Below, in pieces: positions 1 to 11,515 of a DNA stretch of 64,000 nucleotides. The DNA comes from Triplophysa rosa. Lineage: Eukaryota > Chordata > Actinopteri > Cypriniformes > Nemacheilidae. The notes under the pieces were generated by a model that did not search any database, was not told where the DNA came from, and saw only the letters and a list, made by a program, of their open reading frames with translations. The translations under genes and the position numbers were made by a program. The stretch lies in NCBI RefSeq assembly GCF_024868665.1, contig NC_079913.1:3112951-3176950 (forward strand). The letters are read 5' to 3'. Each line of letters starts with the position of its first letter. Position 1 is the stretch's first letter.

Positions 1-121
1 GCAAAAACCCATGAGTTCATGTGTCACTTTGTGTTTTTTTCTGTAAGGTCAGACCATAGCTGTATATTTTCACTGAATGTAGAACAAGACCATCAACATT
101 CATCAACAAGGGATAATGTAC

Positions 122-182
122 CTGTGACTGGCGTCTCTGGTTTCACAGACTGATCCTCAAAGACAGCGACGCGCGTGTCCAT
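122..182 (-). other. Weak candidate exon at the left edge, minus strand
   Basis: On the minus strand an ATG at 182 opens MDTRVAVFEDQSVKPETPVT and meets a good donor (CACAG|GTACAT) at 122. Codons upstream of it (LLILFLAVL) are also open back to a stop. It could be a first coding exon of a gene running off the left edge. The Kozak context is only moderate. Confidence 0.18.
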
Positions 183-966
183 CAGAACCGCCAAGAACAG
201 AATCAGAAGTCACGCAGGGCCAAACACTCTGGCAAAGAAAAACACCTCCTGTCATTTCTTATTAAACATGACACACATTGCTCTCGTCTCATCCGACAGC
301 TCGTATTAAAACCCCAACACCACAATCCCTTATTTTAAAGCCTGATGGGTGGCAATGGGACGGAACAAATTAAAATCTTTCCCACAAATACAAATTGGCG
401 ACATGCGACAAATATTTTAACAGAAAAAAAGACTTCAGGACTGTCTCTATCAGGATGCTGTGGAAAGCCACACAGAGCACCAGCATTCACCCTCAAACTT
501 CAGTGATGTTAGCAAACAGAAATCTCAAAGTCGGTGTGTTTCTCAGGCTTGGTTGTTTAGTCAGTCTGTTATGTGCACGGTAAACAGGCGACGGGAGTCT
601 TGGCAGAGTTTGTGTGCACAGGACCGTTTGTCCCATCATGCCGCAGGAGTGAACCGCCACTCGTAATTGGTTCCTAGGGGTGCGCTCTGGAAGACTTCAA
701 CCTTGTCTGGCCAACAAATAAAAGCATCATTACATGCAATCAGAGCGCAGTTAGTGAGGTCCTACAAGCAGACGTGCCATTAGGACGAACAATTACAGGC
801 CAAATGATCAAGATTTCCAGTTCAGCTGTCCTGCCCGCCGATCAGCGATTTCACCAGATGTTCAGACGGCCCTAAATGAAGACATTTCATTGCACACAAA
901 TTCTCAATACACATCCAAACTCTGATATACATCTGATTTCTAGATGCTGAACTGGTTGCATCCATA

Positions 967-1110
967 CACTGTAAAAATGGTTTCACAGTTTACTTGATTC
1001 AATGTCATTTTTTTGTTGACACACAATTTTAGAAACTGGACATTTACACAGTTTTACAAATTGCAAGATGGGTTGACTTAAAAATGACATTGAAACCACT
1101 TTTGTACAGT
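967..1110. repeat. Inverted-repeat element (144 bp)
   Basis: The arms TTCAATGTCATTTTT at 998-1012 and AAAAATGACATTGAA at 1080-1094 are exact inverses. The outer parts CACTGTAAAAATGGTTTCA and gtttcaaccact-side sequence also pair imperfectly. It is probably a small MITE. Confidence 0.5.
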
Positions 1111-1137
1111 CTATCAACCATATATGGAGGACTAAAC

Positions 1138-1462
1138 CTGCAAAAATTATAAATAAATCAATGTATAAATAAATAAATATATAAACGAATAAATGTAATA
1201 ATATGAAAATAAATAAAGGAATGGTTTGATAAAACAAAATAATTCGTTTTAGCTATTATTGATCTTAGCTTTGACTTTTTTTCATTTTTTAAATTGATTT
1301 ATTATTTTTTGTGTCCATTTTTTAATTATTTTAATTATTATTATTTTTAGATCATTTTATTTATCATTTCCTTTTATTTTTTACATTTATTTATTTATAC
1401 GTTTATTTATTTTTATATTTATTTATTATCGCATGTATTTATTTCCACTTTTATTTATTTAT
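1138..1462. repeat. AT-rich simple-sequence tract
   Basis: Imperfect (ATAA)n then (TTTATT)n sequence. Low complexity, no gene signal. Confidence 0.8.
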
Positions 1463-2539
1463 TCTTACTTTTCTGTGTCTTGTATGATAATTAAATGGGT
1501 TGGTCTTGCCTACTATTGGTTCAGCGTAGATTGAAGCGTTTGATTGATTACTCTTGTCTTGTTTTGGACTAACGTCACGTCACTCACTGATCGTTTCCTT
1601 CGTGTATAACGTTAAGTAACTATGGCGGGCGCACAATTAGCTAGAGAGTTACAGCATTTAGCCAATGAAGTCGATAACCATGCATCAAATGACTATGTGT
1701 CATTTAGATTAGGTGCGCTTATTGATGTTTTATTACAGATTGACGGCGAGATAAATGACAACACTTCATATACAGTATTTAATGCAAGTACATCATAAAC
1801 AACTGTATTTAAATTCCTAATTAAGTAAACCATTACTGCTCACAATATACTTAACAACATGTACTCTCCATCACCAGTATGCTACACATACTTTAAGTAT
1901 GCAGTAGAAATGTGTATTGTGACCTAAAAACAGGAAGGTATCTCTCTCTCGTACGCTCTCTTCGCAAATATTAAGCAAACATTATTCTGACACAGAACTT
2001 AAAACATTCATTATAATATTGTCATTCGCTCTAGCTGTTGTTGGTGTACATCTGTCTGCTACTCCACCGCAGCATAATCACTTGTTTGACTATAAATGCA
2101 AGCGCCCCGGAAAATATACACACACAAATGAGACGGACGCTAATAAGATCATTCTCCAAGACAAACTCGGATGCAAGTGACTCTGCTTGAAGTAAAGCAA
2201 AGCCAACATATTATGGAAATCGGCCGAATGAATTTACTCAACTGACACTGTTTGTTTACCTTCACAGATTAAAGTCTGGTCAGTGTTCTGAAGAAGCTGT
2301 GGTGTGACTCGCATTATAAAACCTCACGGCCTGAACGTGACGCTCGAGTGAAGTGTTTTACACTGATTTCACCTGCCATCACACGGCTGTGACACTGATA
2401 TGCACTTTAAAAATGATGCTCTGCAAAAACAACCTCCCAGAATCCAAACCTATGTCATGACATGACCAAACTCAGATTCTGTCAATGTGAGGTGTAATGT
2501 AGAATCGCACACAGCGGGTCTCATATCACCCTGAAGGAG

Positions 2540-2890
2540 TTTATTTTGTAATAATGACAAGCTGTTTGTACATTACACCAGTTACAACACAAGTACTTAC
2601 TCAATAAATAGGCGAACATGAAACATTGATTAAACCCGAAATGATTTTTTGCAAGAGCCGAAGTGCAGTGTGATGCTATAAAAACATGAAACTAGCGCAG
2701 GGGCGAGGGTCGATGGTTATCCAGTGTGGTATCTTCATGTTTGTGCGTGAATGTGACAGAGAGGGATGGTGACGTCTGTCTGCTGTAGTGTGGTGAGACA
2801 TGCATCCACACACCCCGCAATCATCTACAGACCGCAGGGTTTGGGCTCGGGTGCGAGAACATGCTCCTGAAACTCGCCCACATCGCCTCC
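2540..2890 (-). other. Weak candidate terminal exon with poly(A) signal, minus strand
   Basis: On the minus strand, an acceptor (ggatacag) at 2891 is followed by a frame ending GEFQEHVLAPEPKPCGL and stop at 2825-2827. An AATAAA on the minus strand is at 2540-2545, about 280 bases further. No upstream exons were found, so this may be chance. Confidence 0.2.
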
Positions 2891-3106
2891 CTGTATCCAC
2901 ACACAAACACACTTCAAGAATAACTTCAAGGGTCTCCGTGTGTATCTTGTTTTATCTCAAACCCATTTCAGCCAATAAAAAGTATTTACGAGCAGGCTTG
3001 AACACATTCTGACCGTCTCAAACAAATCACAGAGCAGTATGTCCTAATACAGTGATGGAAATACAACGGATCTGAACAAATATCTCACATGTTCAAAATT
3101 GACCCA

Positions 3107-3185
3107 ACTTCATCACGATCATTTGGCAGACAGCTTTATACAAGGCAACTATTTCATTCCCAGGGAATCAAACCCACATTCTTAA
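3107..3185 (-). repeat. Degenerate SINE fragment
   Basis: It has atttggcagacagctttat followed by cccagggaatcaaaccca, the reverse orientation of the SINE tail and B-box region, with the middle shortened. Confidence 0.5.
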
Positions 3186-4112
3186 AACAAAAATGCCGGG
3201 TTGTTTTAATCCATGTTTGGGTCAATATGCACATTTTTTTACTGGGTTTGACTGTATTGTTGATTAATACAATCCATAATTTTAGCATATTTTAAATTGC
3301 ATGACCTACAAAATGAACAAAATGAACTATAGGCAAGCACAAAAAATATCCTTCACGAAATGTTCAAATGAAGTTTTTGTCTTGATTGTCTAGACTTTAC
3401 TGACATCATCGGTTCTGTTATAATCTCTGGTTCCTACAGGCTCCACACCCATGTGATTGTCTGTCTAGGGTTTAATAACAGCTTAAGGTCCTAACACACA
3501 CACACAGATGAAAGGTTAAGATGGGAGATTTATGAGGGTAGAAAAGTTACAATGAGGGGCTTGTAAACTGTGACCTGAAATGCTTGTTGGGCACATCGGA
3601 GTCACAATTTAACAGATTTTTTTTCTTCACATGGACGCTTCACATAAACGATCACTGTCATCACTGTCTTCATTTCTATTGTGAACTATGCTATACATTA
3701 AACTCACTGTTCAAATGTCACATGTTTTGTGTCCTTGTTTTAGATCAAGTTTGTTGAAACGAAGCATAAAGATTTTATGCATTTCTTTCCAAATCCTAAC
3801 ATGTCCAATGATTGACAGGTCGAAACTGTTACTAAAACGTGTCTGTAAAAAGACAAAAAAGTATTTTTGGAGTGTAAGATGTAAAAACATCACTGTTTGC
3901 AGCATACAGAACCGTAATAATCCCATTTACACAATAAACCAGTTTCCTAAATACAGACAAAAACATTTCTTATTATGATTCAACATCAGTTTACCAAATG
4001 TAGTCCAGGATTATGATTAATCAGCGCAAGAAAAACCGTCCTCATGCGTTACGCGTGCTCAAGATATATCTGCATAAAACACAAAAACATAATTCAAACG
4101 AATACTTTAATC

Positions 4113-4411
4113 CAGCGGTTCTCAAACTGGGGGCCGTGGCCCCCATTGGGGGTCCCAAGATGGATCCAGGGGGACCACAGATTTTGTGGCATTTTATGAA
4201 ATATAGAAATTTATCATAGATTTTATGAAATCAAACATCAGAAAAATGACACCACCAACCAAACGAATTGAGGTTCCAGCATTGTATAACTGAATGTTTT
4301 TGGTTTAATTAAAATTCTAAGTTTAAGATTATACGTCTTTATATGGGGGGCCGCAAAGCGATGCACTTAACACAAAGGAGGCCTTACAATGAAAAAGTTT
4401 GAGAACCACTG
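4113..4411. mobile_element. Non-autonomous hAT-type element, 299 bp
   Basis: Terminal inverted repeats CAGCGGTTCTCAAACT and AGTTTGAGAACCACTG differ at one base over 16. A perfect 8-bp duplication CTTTAATC flanks it at 4105-4112 and 4412-4419. The end sequence is the widespread hAT terminus seen in many vertebrate elements. No transposase frame is present. Confidence 0.92.
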
Positions 4412-7400
4412 CTTTAATCACAGAAATTCAGGAATCAAATGTTTCATCTGAGAGTAAATGGGTGGGAACTAGAAGTGCTACAGGGAATATTTCTCAATTC
4501 AGAATCTCTCATGTCCGGGGCCAAACCCTACAGGCGAGAACAGAAAAACCCACTTCAGCACATTTAAGGGAACGACTGGGGTGACGTCGCTGTCAAAAAC
4601 CGGCAGATCCTATTAAATGTGATTTGTGTCTGTGAGGGAGTGAAAGCCGTAGGGGAGAAAAGTTTCAATGGAAACGTGATGAAATGAAACAGATTCTCTG
4701 CTCTTTAAACATGACTTGTTTCTTTATAATTAACACAGCCGACAGGCTCACAAACATACAAACACACACACACAAACGAACACTTACTGTCACACAATTC
4801 AAGAGCAGATGTGTTTTCACCAAACACATTTTATTCATACATTTCTTAATATATTCTATGTCTGTGTACCTGAAGATCTCAAGCTGTAAAACTTTTATGG
4901 CTCAGTGGCTGAGTTTTCATCGTTTAGGAAATGCTATAGAGTTCACGGTTATATTTAAATCTTTACAATATCATCTTAATGTTCATTCTTTAATCATTTT
5001 CAAAGTGAATTATCAACTTTACCTGAAGTGATTAGAAGGGAATTCAACAAATAAATTACATTTAAAAACTGTCCGTGTCCGTGTTTTAACACCGTGATTT
5101 AACATACGATTGATTTCTGTCATTTTTACTCAAATACTCAAGTGTCTATCAGTGGATGTAGGTGATGTTGGTGCTGATGCTCTGAACGAGAGCGCCAATT
5201 TAACACATTATATTCATGTTAATTTCAATAACTACATTTTGAATAACTAGATATATACTTCAATCCGATGATATACCAGCAGGAAAACTTAAATTGCTGG
5301 CCATTTAATCTTACTTCTGTCTAGGAAAGACTATGAGATATTACAATTGAGTTCTCTCCTTCATGAGTTCTCTTTCCTGGGACTGACTTCACAGCAAACA
5401 CCAGATCTGTATCACTGAAAAAATAAATCTGTTGGATTAACATGAAAGAATAATGTACACATAATAAAGTTATGTTTACTCAGCATAATTTCATTATGTT
5501 CAAGTTGCCATATTTATGTTTGTTAAACAAACGTGATTTTTACATGTAATGTTACATACTTTCATTTACCGTTTTAGGTTAATACAACATACAATTTTCT
5601 TTTATCTCTAACAAGATATTAAGTTAACAGACCTTAACAGAAATTCAAATTTAATAATGTAACCACTACCTAAGCAAAGGCAATGCTTTTTTGAACAATG
5701 GTAACAACAAAACTGAAAAATATGAATAACACCTCTAAAACTAACAAGTGTTTTTCTTTACTGAAAAACACATAAAACAACACTTCATTAAGAAAACAAC
5801 TCTTAAAATTCTGTCTTACGCAAAGCATGCTGGGAAATATAAATCCTCTGCCTAGTTGTGATAATTATATGTAAACACAACACAAATCATTCATGAATGG
5901 ATTAAGTTACATAACTGAACATGAAAAAATCATGTTGTGACCAAATTTTACAAAAATTGTGTTGATTTCAGTTATTTAAATTAATCAAATTAGACGAGCA
6001 GCAAAAATCCTTTTTTTCCAGCGTGTGTGTGTCAGAGAGAGAGATGCGCTTTTTTTCCAACACCGCATCAAATTCTATACATAGCTCTGAATATCAATGA
6101 GCAGCGGAGCTCTTAAATCCAGTTTTAGTTCAGGATGAAAGCCCCCCGCTGCTGTGGACACTCCTGTTTCCACATCGCCAGAGTCCTATATGAATTCAAA
6201 CCTTTTCACACAGTGCGGTACGCTTTAATTAAAATATTTTATTACCTGTGCCCTGAATAGATGCCTTTACTACATTGTCATGGTGACAAACAGGACGACG
6301 GATTCTCATATGAGAAGATCTCTGTATGCTGCGTGTAAATGACAATACTTAATGTGTCTTTAACCAGCTCTTTATTTATCCGTCCAGACCGTGAACTCCG
6401 TGGTCACAGATCACACAAGACTCCCTGTTTTACAATCTGTCATCCACCATAGATCTCGTTCTCACACGGAAACCAATGGAGTCTATCATCAAGCCCGTCA
6501 ATTATATTACAACACAATCGCGTGTCATTTCTAATAGTGAACATCAATGATATTTCAGAGCTACACGATGCAGAATGTTGTGATCTTTAACTTCCTTTGA
6601 GTCCAGTGCCAACAGAAGAAACCTCTCCGCTCAGAGCGTTTCTGTGGATTGACCGGACCAGATTGATAAACAAGCTCAAACTGCACAAAAACACACAGCC
6701 ATCAAGACTGAACAGCTCTTGGCGAGGTTCAACAGACCCATTTATCTACAAATGCTGTTACTTTCCAACTTTAACATGTCGCTGTTGCCCAAAGCCTTGT
6801 AGATGCAGCAGCTGTGAGATGAGAAACCAACATTAGACATACGGAGAAAGCTTTAATAATCTCATTTATTTCTTCATGCAAGTGTGTTTCTTTTGCCTCG
6901 AGCTTCTACGATCAAAAACAAACATGTAGCTAAAACTAACCACTATCTCAAGCAAAATAGATTTGGCACAAAGGTACATTACAATTCTAAGGTATAAGGT
7001 ACAATTTGGTACAATAAAGCATTTTTATTCAACCGACTGTGTATGATTTTTCTGTTCCATACATAAAAATAACCATAGTTACACACTGTAACATCTTTGA
7101 CTTTACCATCGTAGCACTAACCAACCGCATATATTTTAAGTCACGACTGACTGCGAAAATATATCTGAACAGAACTCAAATCCATTTGTCTGTTTTAACC
7201 TTCCATCCTGGTTAACCGCCGATCAATCCAGATTAATTGAAGTTTTGAGACGTGATGTCGGTGGCCGTGTTCAGTCTCTGTGAGCCCATCGAGCCGTTAT
7301 TACCTGAACAGATGTGTGTTTTATGTTAAGACACACTCCCACAGACTCTTCACGACCCTTCATTACGTTCCTCGATGAAGTGCATCCGTGCATTTTTTTC

Positions 7401-8407
7401 AGCGCTGGACTCATAACTCAAGGCATTGATCGACTCCTCTCCTTGAGAACTTCATCAATCCCTCTTTCCTGCAGCTTTCATTGACGCGCTCTTCGGTTTA
7501 TGACGGATGTGTCAGTACTGTGATATCTATTGGACAGTAAAGCGCAGCAGGTCGATGGTTGTCAGTGTGTGCATGCTGAGCCGTAATCTACAGGTAACCA
7601 CAGCAGGGTTTCTAAAGGCCTGAGCTCAGACGGATCGTTCCATGAGAAATATGTAAGCGTAACCATGGTGTCACAGATCCACATCTACTATTCATGCCAC
7701 TAGAAATCTCATACCGTTACCATGGTTATCAGGAATCCGAATGATCAATCATATAATGCATGCTTGTAAACGGTGCTGTTCTTGACACTAATTTGACTAG
7801 TTTTCTGATTAGATGTTGGCGGAAGTAGTCTTAAATCTTATATCGTGCATAAAAAGAAGCATTTTTGCACTGTGACAAATTTATTTTTATTTAGTGTACT
7901 TGTCTGAATTTTCCTATTATAAATTCTTAATATTGTAATCCATCTGAAAACTTTCTTAATGTCGATTTTCATTCTCCATTCAATTTATGACTTTTAATTT
8001 AAATTATTTTTATTATAACCAACATAAAGGCAGAAAGACAATTATTACCATGATGTATAACTACTTTACAATTAAGATTGCTATTTTTTGTATTTTACTT
8101 AATTAATAATATTTTTATTTATACTTTATAAAACAACTGATAAAATACTCCAAAAGAGTTTTTCCAATAACACTTTATACAATAAGGTAGTATTTGTTTA
8201 GATTAGTTAGTCTAACAAGGAATAATACTTCTGCCTTTCATTAATCTTATTAATTGTTGTATCTGTTAACACAGTTGATGCACAATGAACAATTCTGCTG
8301 GCATTAACAACATTCACCAAAATAAATGTGATGATTATCGTTAGTTCATGTTAACAAATACAACCTTATCGTATTGTTCTTGAGGTAAAATACATCAATT
8401 TATTGTT
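4412..8407. other. Non-coding stretch
   Basis: No supported gene. 5400-5990 is A/T-rich with diverged repeat-like text. 5990-6560 is complex, non-repetitive sequence with homeodomain-type TTTAATTAAA sites and looks more constrained than its surroundings. The rest is ordinary intergenic DNA. Confidence 0.5.
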
Positions 8408-8712
8408 AGGGATGCACAATACCATTTTTTAAAGACCAAGTGCGAGTACCGATATGTTTTTACTGGTACTCATCTCTACCGATGCCTGTACCTTTTCAAA
8501 ACAAAGTGAGACTAATAAAAATGAAATAGCTTCATAGTAACAAACAACTCAAACCCATAATGAAAAAATAAAACATTTTATGTGCTTTTCACAAACTTTC
8601 AAAGCACATTTCACAACAAATTTCAGTCAGTTCTGTCAGTTATTGGTGCATTTTTTCGAGTACATGATCTTAGAATCGGGCCTGATACCGATACTGGTCT
8701 CGGTGCATCCCT
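8408..8712. mobile_element. Inverted-repeat element with AGGGATGCAC ends, copy 1
   Basis: It begins AGGGATGCAC and ends GTGCATCCCT, exact inverted 10-mers. Internal accgata/tatcggt-type motifs (gataccgatactgg) recur near both ends. It is 305 bp and non-coding. A diverged relative of similar length is at 38498-38801. Confidence 0.65.
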
Positions 8713-11201
8713 TTTTATATAACGGCGCTTTTTGGTCATCTTGTATACTGAGACCCTCATAAGGAATGTGGTCATTTGCTAATGACGAATACAAATGCAT
8801 TCTTTGTTTTTTTCTTGCACAGCTCAGCATACCAGGGCTGCTTTGGTCCATTAGAGAGATGTGTTCGAGCTGAACGGGAATGAACACATCGAGTGGTTGT
8901 ATTCAGCATCTATATTAATCTTCAGATCGCCCATTCCTCAAGTAAATGTCCTTCCTCTCTTGCTTTTATCAGAGGCGTCTCAGATCTATCGAGGAGATTG
9001 TGCCCCTAGTTTGCACTCATTAATACTGTATGTATCATCTCTGCTTGAGCGAGTCAGGAAATTACTTTTTGGATGAAAATGAAGTAATCACACTTTTTTT
9101 TCTGTCTGCCACGGCAAACTGGCGAAGAATTCAAAGTGCTCGCCAGCTCATGGGGCCGCGTATTGATGCATCATGTAGGCTTTGATGTCTCCTGCCCGTG
9201 ATTCGTTCCAAATGGACAGTTTTTGTTCTGCTTGGATTCAGTGAGGGCAGCACATTTGCTCGAGCCTTACGCTGACCCAAGACGTTACGGGAATAACAGT
9301 TAAAAGCTGCACAACAACGCAAACGTTTGTACAGAATTAATTCACAAAAAATTAAAAATAAACCAAGATAACAAAAATATGTTCTAAGAACATTTTGCTA
9401 ACATTCCCATAGTTATGAAAACATCAGATTTTTTTAAATGTTCCACTAACAATGCAAGAATGACATTTTTGTATAAACAATTCGAAAAATGTTATTTCGA
9501 ATGTTTAGCAATGACAAAATTTTGAAAAATCGTTCTTTTAACGTTACTTAAAGAACATTTTTATTAACTTTGAGAAAACGTCAGCCAAAGTTTTGAGAAC
9601 GTTACCTGTCCGTCAAATATGTAAGATCAATCCATAACTCTACTCGTTACTATAGTTCAACTCCTGTAAAATACTGTACACTTCCAAAACCTCTACATGA
9701 CAATGTGCACGAGCTGCGATGTTCACGCTGCGGTGGAAAGCAAGGCTAACAGATGTCTGGCGACAGAAGAAAGATTTTCCACAAGTGAAATGTTTGAGTT
9801 TTATTTCATCAACGTCGGCCCGAGGTTGTACATTATCCCGCTAGCGAGCGAGTTCATCTGAGGTGAACAGTGATGTAGTCCTGAGATTGCTTTAATTAAC
9901 AGGCCTGTTCGCAATTACGCTACACAACATCAAGCATCTAGAGCTTTGATCCCGAGCTGATGTCTGCTCCGGGTCTCAGCCAGGAGGTACCAATTCAACT
10001 CAACACATTTTTTAAAAGCTTCAACTTACAGTATGTGGAGACCGAGCGTAACTAGAGACCCAACGTAGAGGTGGTTTTCTATAAAAAGTATAAGTAGTTG
10101 AGACAACATTATCACAACAGTGAAGTTGTGTCTAGTGCACTAGTGTAGTTAGTCTACTGCCTGTTTTTATTTGTATATTAGAACTATGAGTGGATGAATT
10201 ATGAATGATGGCGATGTGTGTCTGTTTGGAACACTATGTCCTCAGTTCTGTGTGTTGTGTAGTACATGAGGGACAGAAATGGGACTCAGAAATGGAGTGC
10301 TCTTAAGGGAGTTTGTGTAGAGCACTCAGATGTGACCATCACTAACAGAGGCTCTTTGAAGGATGAGAACCTCACGGTATCATCTCTGAATCCAAGATCT
10401 TCTCCTTTCCAATACTGCAGCCTATGCATTAAAGCTTTGATATTTCTGCAAAATATTTCTAAAAACGATGGTGGTTTCCAAACAGGTTTCCCCAAACACT
10501 CACCCCGTCTGCCATTGGCTGGACAAACAGACAGTCCCACCACAAACTCACAGCAGAGGACTCATCAGCTGAGCCGGTCAAACAAACATCACAAATGTTA
10601 TGTTAAACCCAAAACAATGTAAACAGTAACCTCTCGTAAGCTTATAGCAGTCTCTGTTTATTAAGATGACAGAAAGTATTTTGATCCTTAAGTTAAGTGT
10701 TTAATAAATTAAGTCTCTAAAGTCAACATGAAATCCTTGTCTTTATGTATGGTGCATTAGTGCATGTTATTCTAAAATAAACAAAGAAATGTTGTTATTG
10801 TAATCTTAAACAAAACAGAATGGCTTTCTGCACCTCTAAACAACTCTCCTTTTTGTCCTGTTGTCTACATTCTGGTTTGAAAGATCTCCCCTTTTACACT
10901 ACAATAAATGGCAAAGGGATACTCTCATCCTAAATCAGAGGAAAGAAACTTTACACTAACCTCAAGTTTAACTGTTTAATGAGTTTTGCAGGGGCGATGC
11001 TTAGCCAGCAGTTTGAGCATCATGATCCCAGATGTGGTTACTCCTCAACTGGACTTAAGACTTCAAAGCCGCCAAAACCACAAATTTCAACAACATATCA
11101 ACGTTCAGCATCATCATCCTGCTTTCCACATGCACGTGCGCTTTAAACACTGCAGATGAGAAAAGTTTGATGAAGAAAACGTGCTGTTTCAAAAGAGACG
11201 C
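8713..11201. other. Non-coding stretch
   Basis: No supported gene. 9350-9620 is a diverged repeat rich in agaacattt/aacgttac motifs. 9690-10000 is complex sequence with a TTTAATTAAC site. An open frame at 10266-10622 lacks splice or start support. Confidence 0.5.
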
Positions 11202-11515
11202 TTTAAAGTGATAGTTGACCCAAAAAGGAAAATTCTGTCATCGTTTACTCACCCTCTTGCCATTTCAAACCTGCATGACTTTCTTTCTTCCACAGAACAC
11301 GAAAGAAGATATTTTGAAAAATGTTGTTGACCGAACAGCGTTGGCAGCCATTCACTTGCATTGGTTTTGTGTCCATACAATAGAAGTCAATGGGTGCCAC
11401 CGCTGTTCGGTTATCAACATTCTTCAAAATATCTTCTTTTGTGTTCTGCGGAGAAAAGAAAGTCATGCAGATAAGAGGGAGAGTAAATTCATTTTTGGGT
11501 GAACTGTCCCTTTAA
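11202..11515. mobile_element. Angel-type palindromic element
   Basis: The element reads as a near-complete palindrome. The left end TTTAAAGTGATAGTTGACCC pairs with the right end gggtgaactgtccctttaa, and the arms gaacacgaaagaagatatttt and aaaatatcttcttttgtgttc pair with each other. Length 314 bp. Both strands carry almost the same reading frame because the halves are inverted copies, which explains the mirrored short ORFs here. Confidence 0.8.

Noticed and set aside
10266..10622. 118-codon open frame on the plus strand
   Set aside because: No recognised family, no splice or promoter context, and the reverse strand is also open; probably chance.
11215..11502. Overlapping plus and minus open frames with nearly the same peptide
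   Set aside because: They are the two halves of an Angel-type palindrome, so both strands read alike; not genes.
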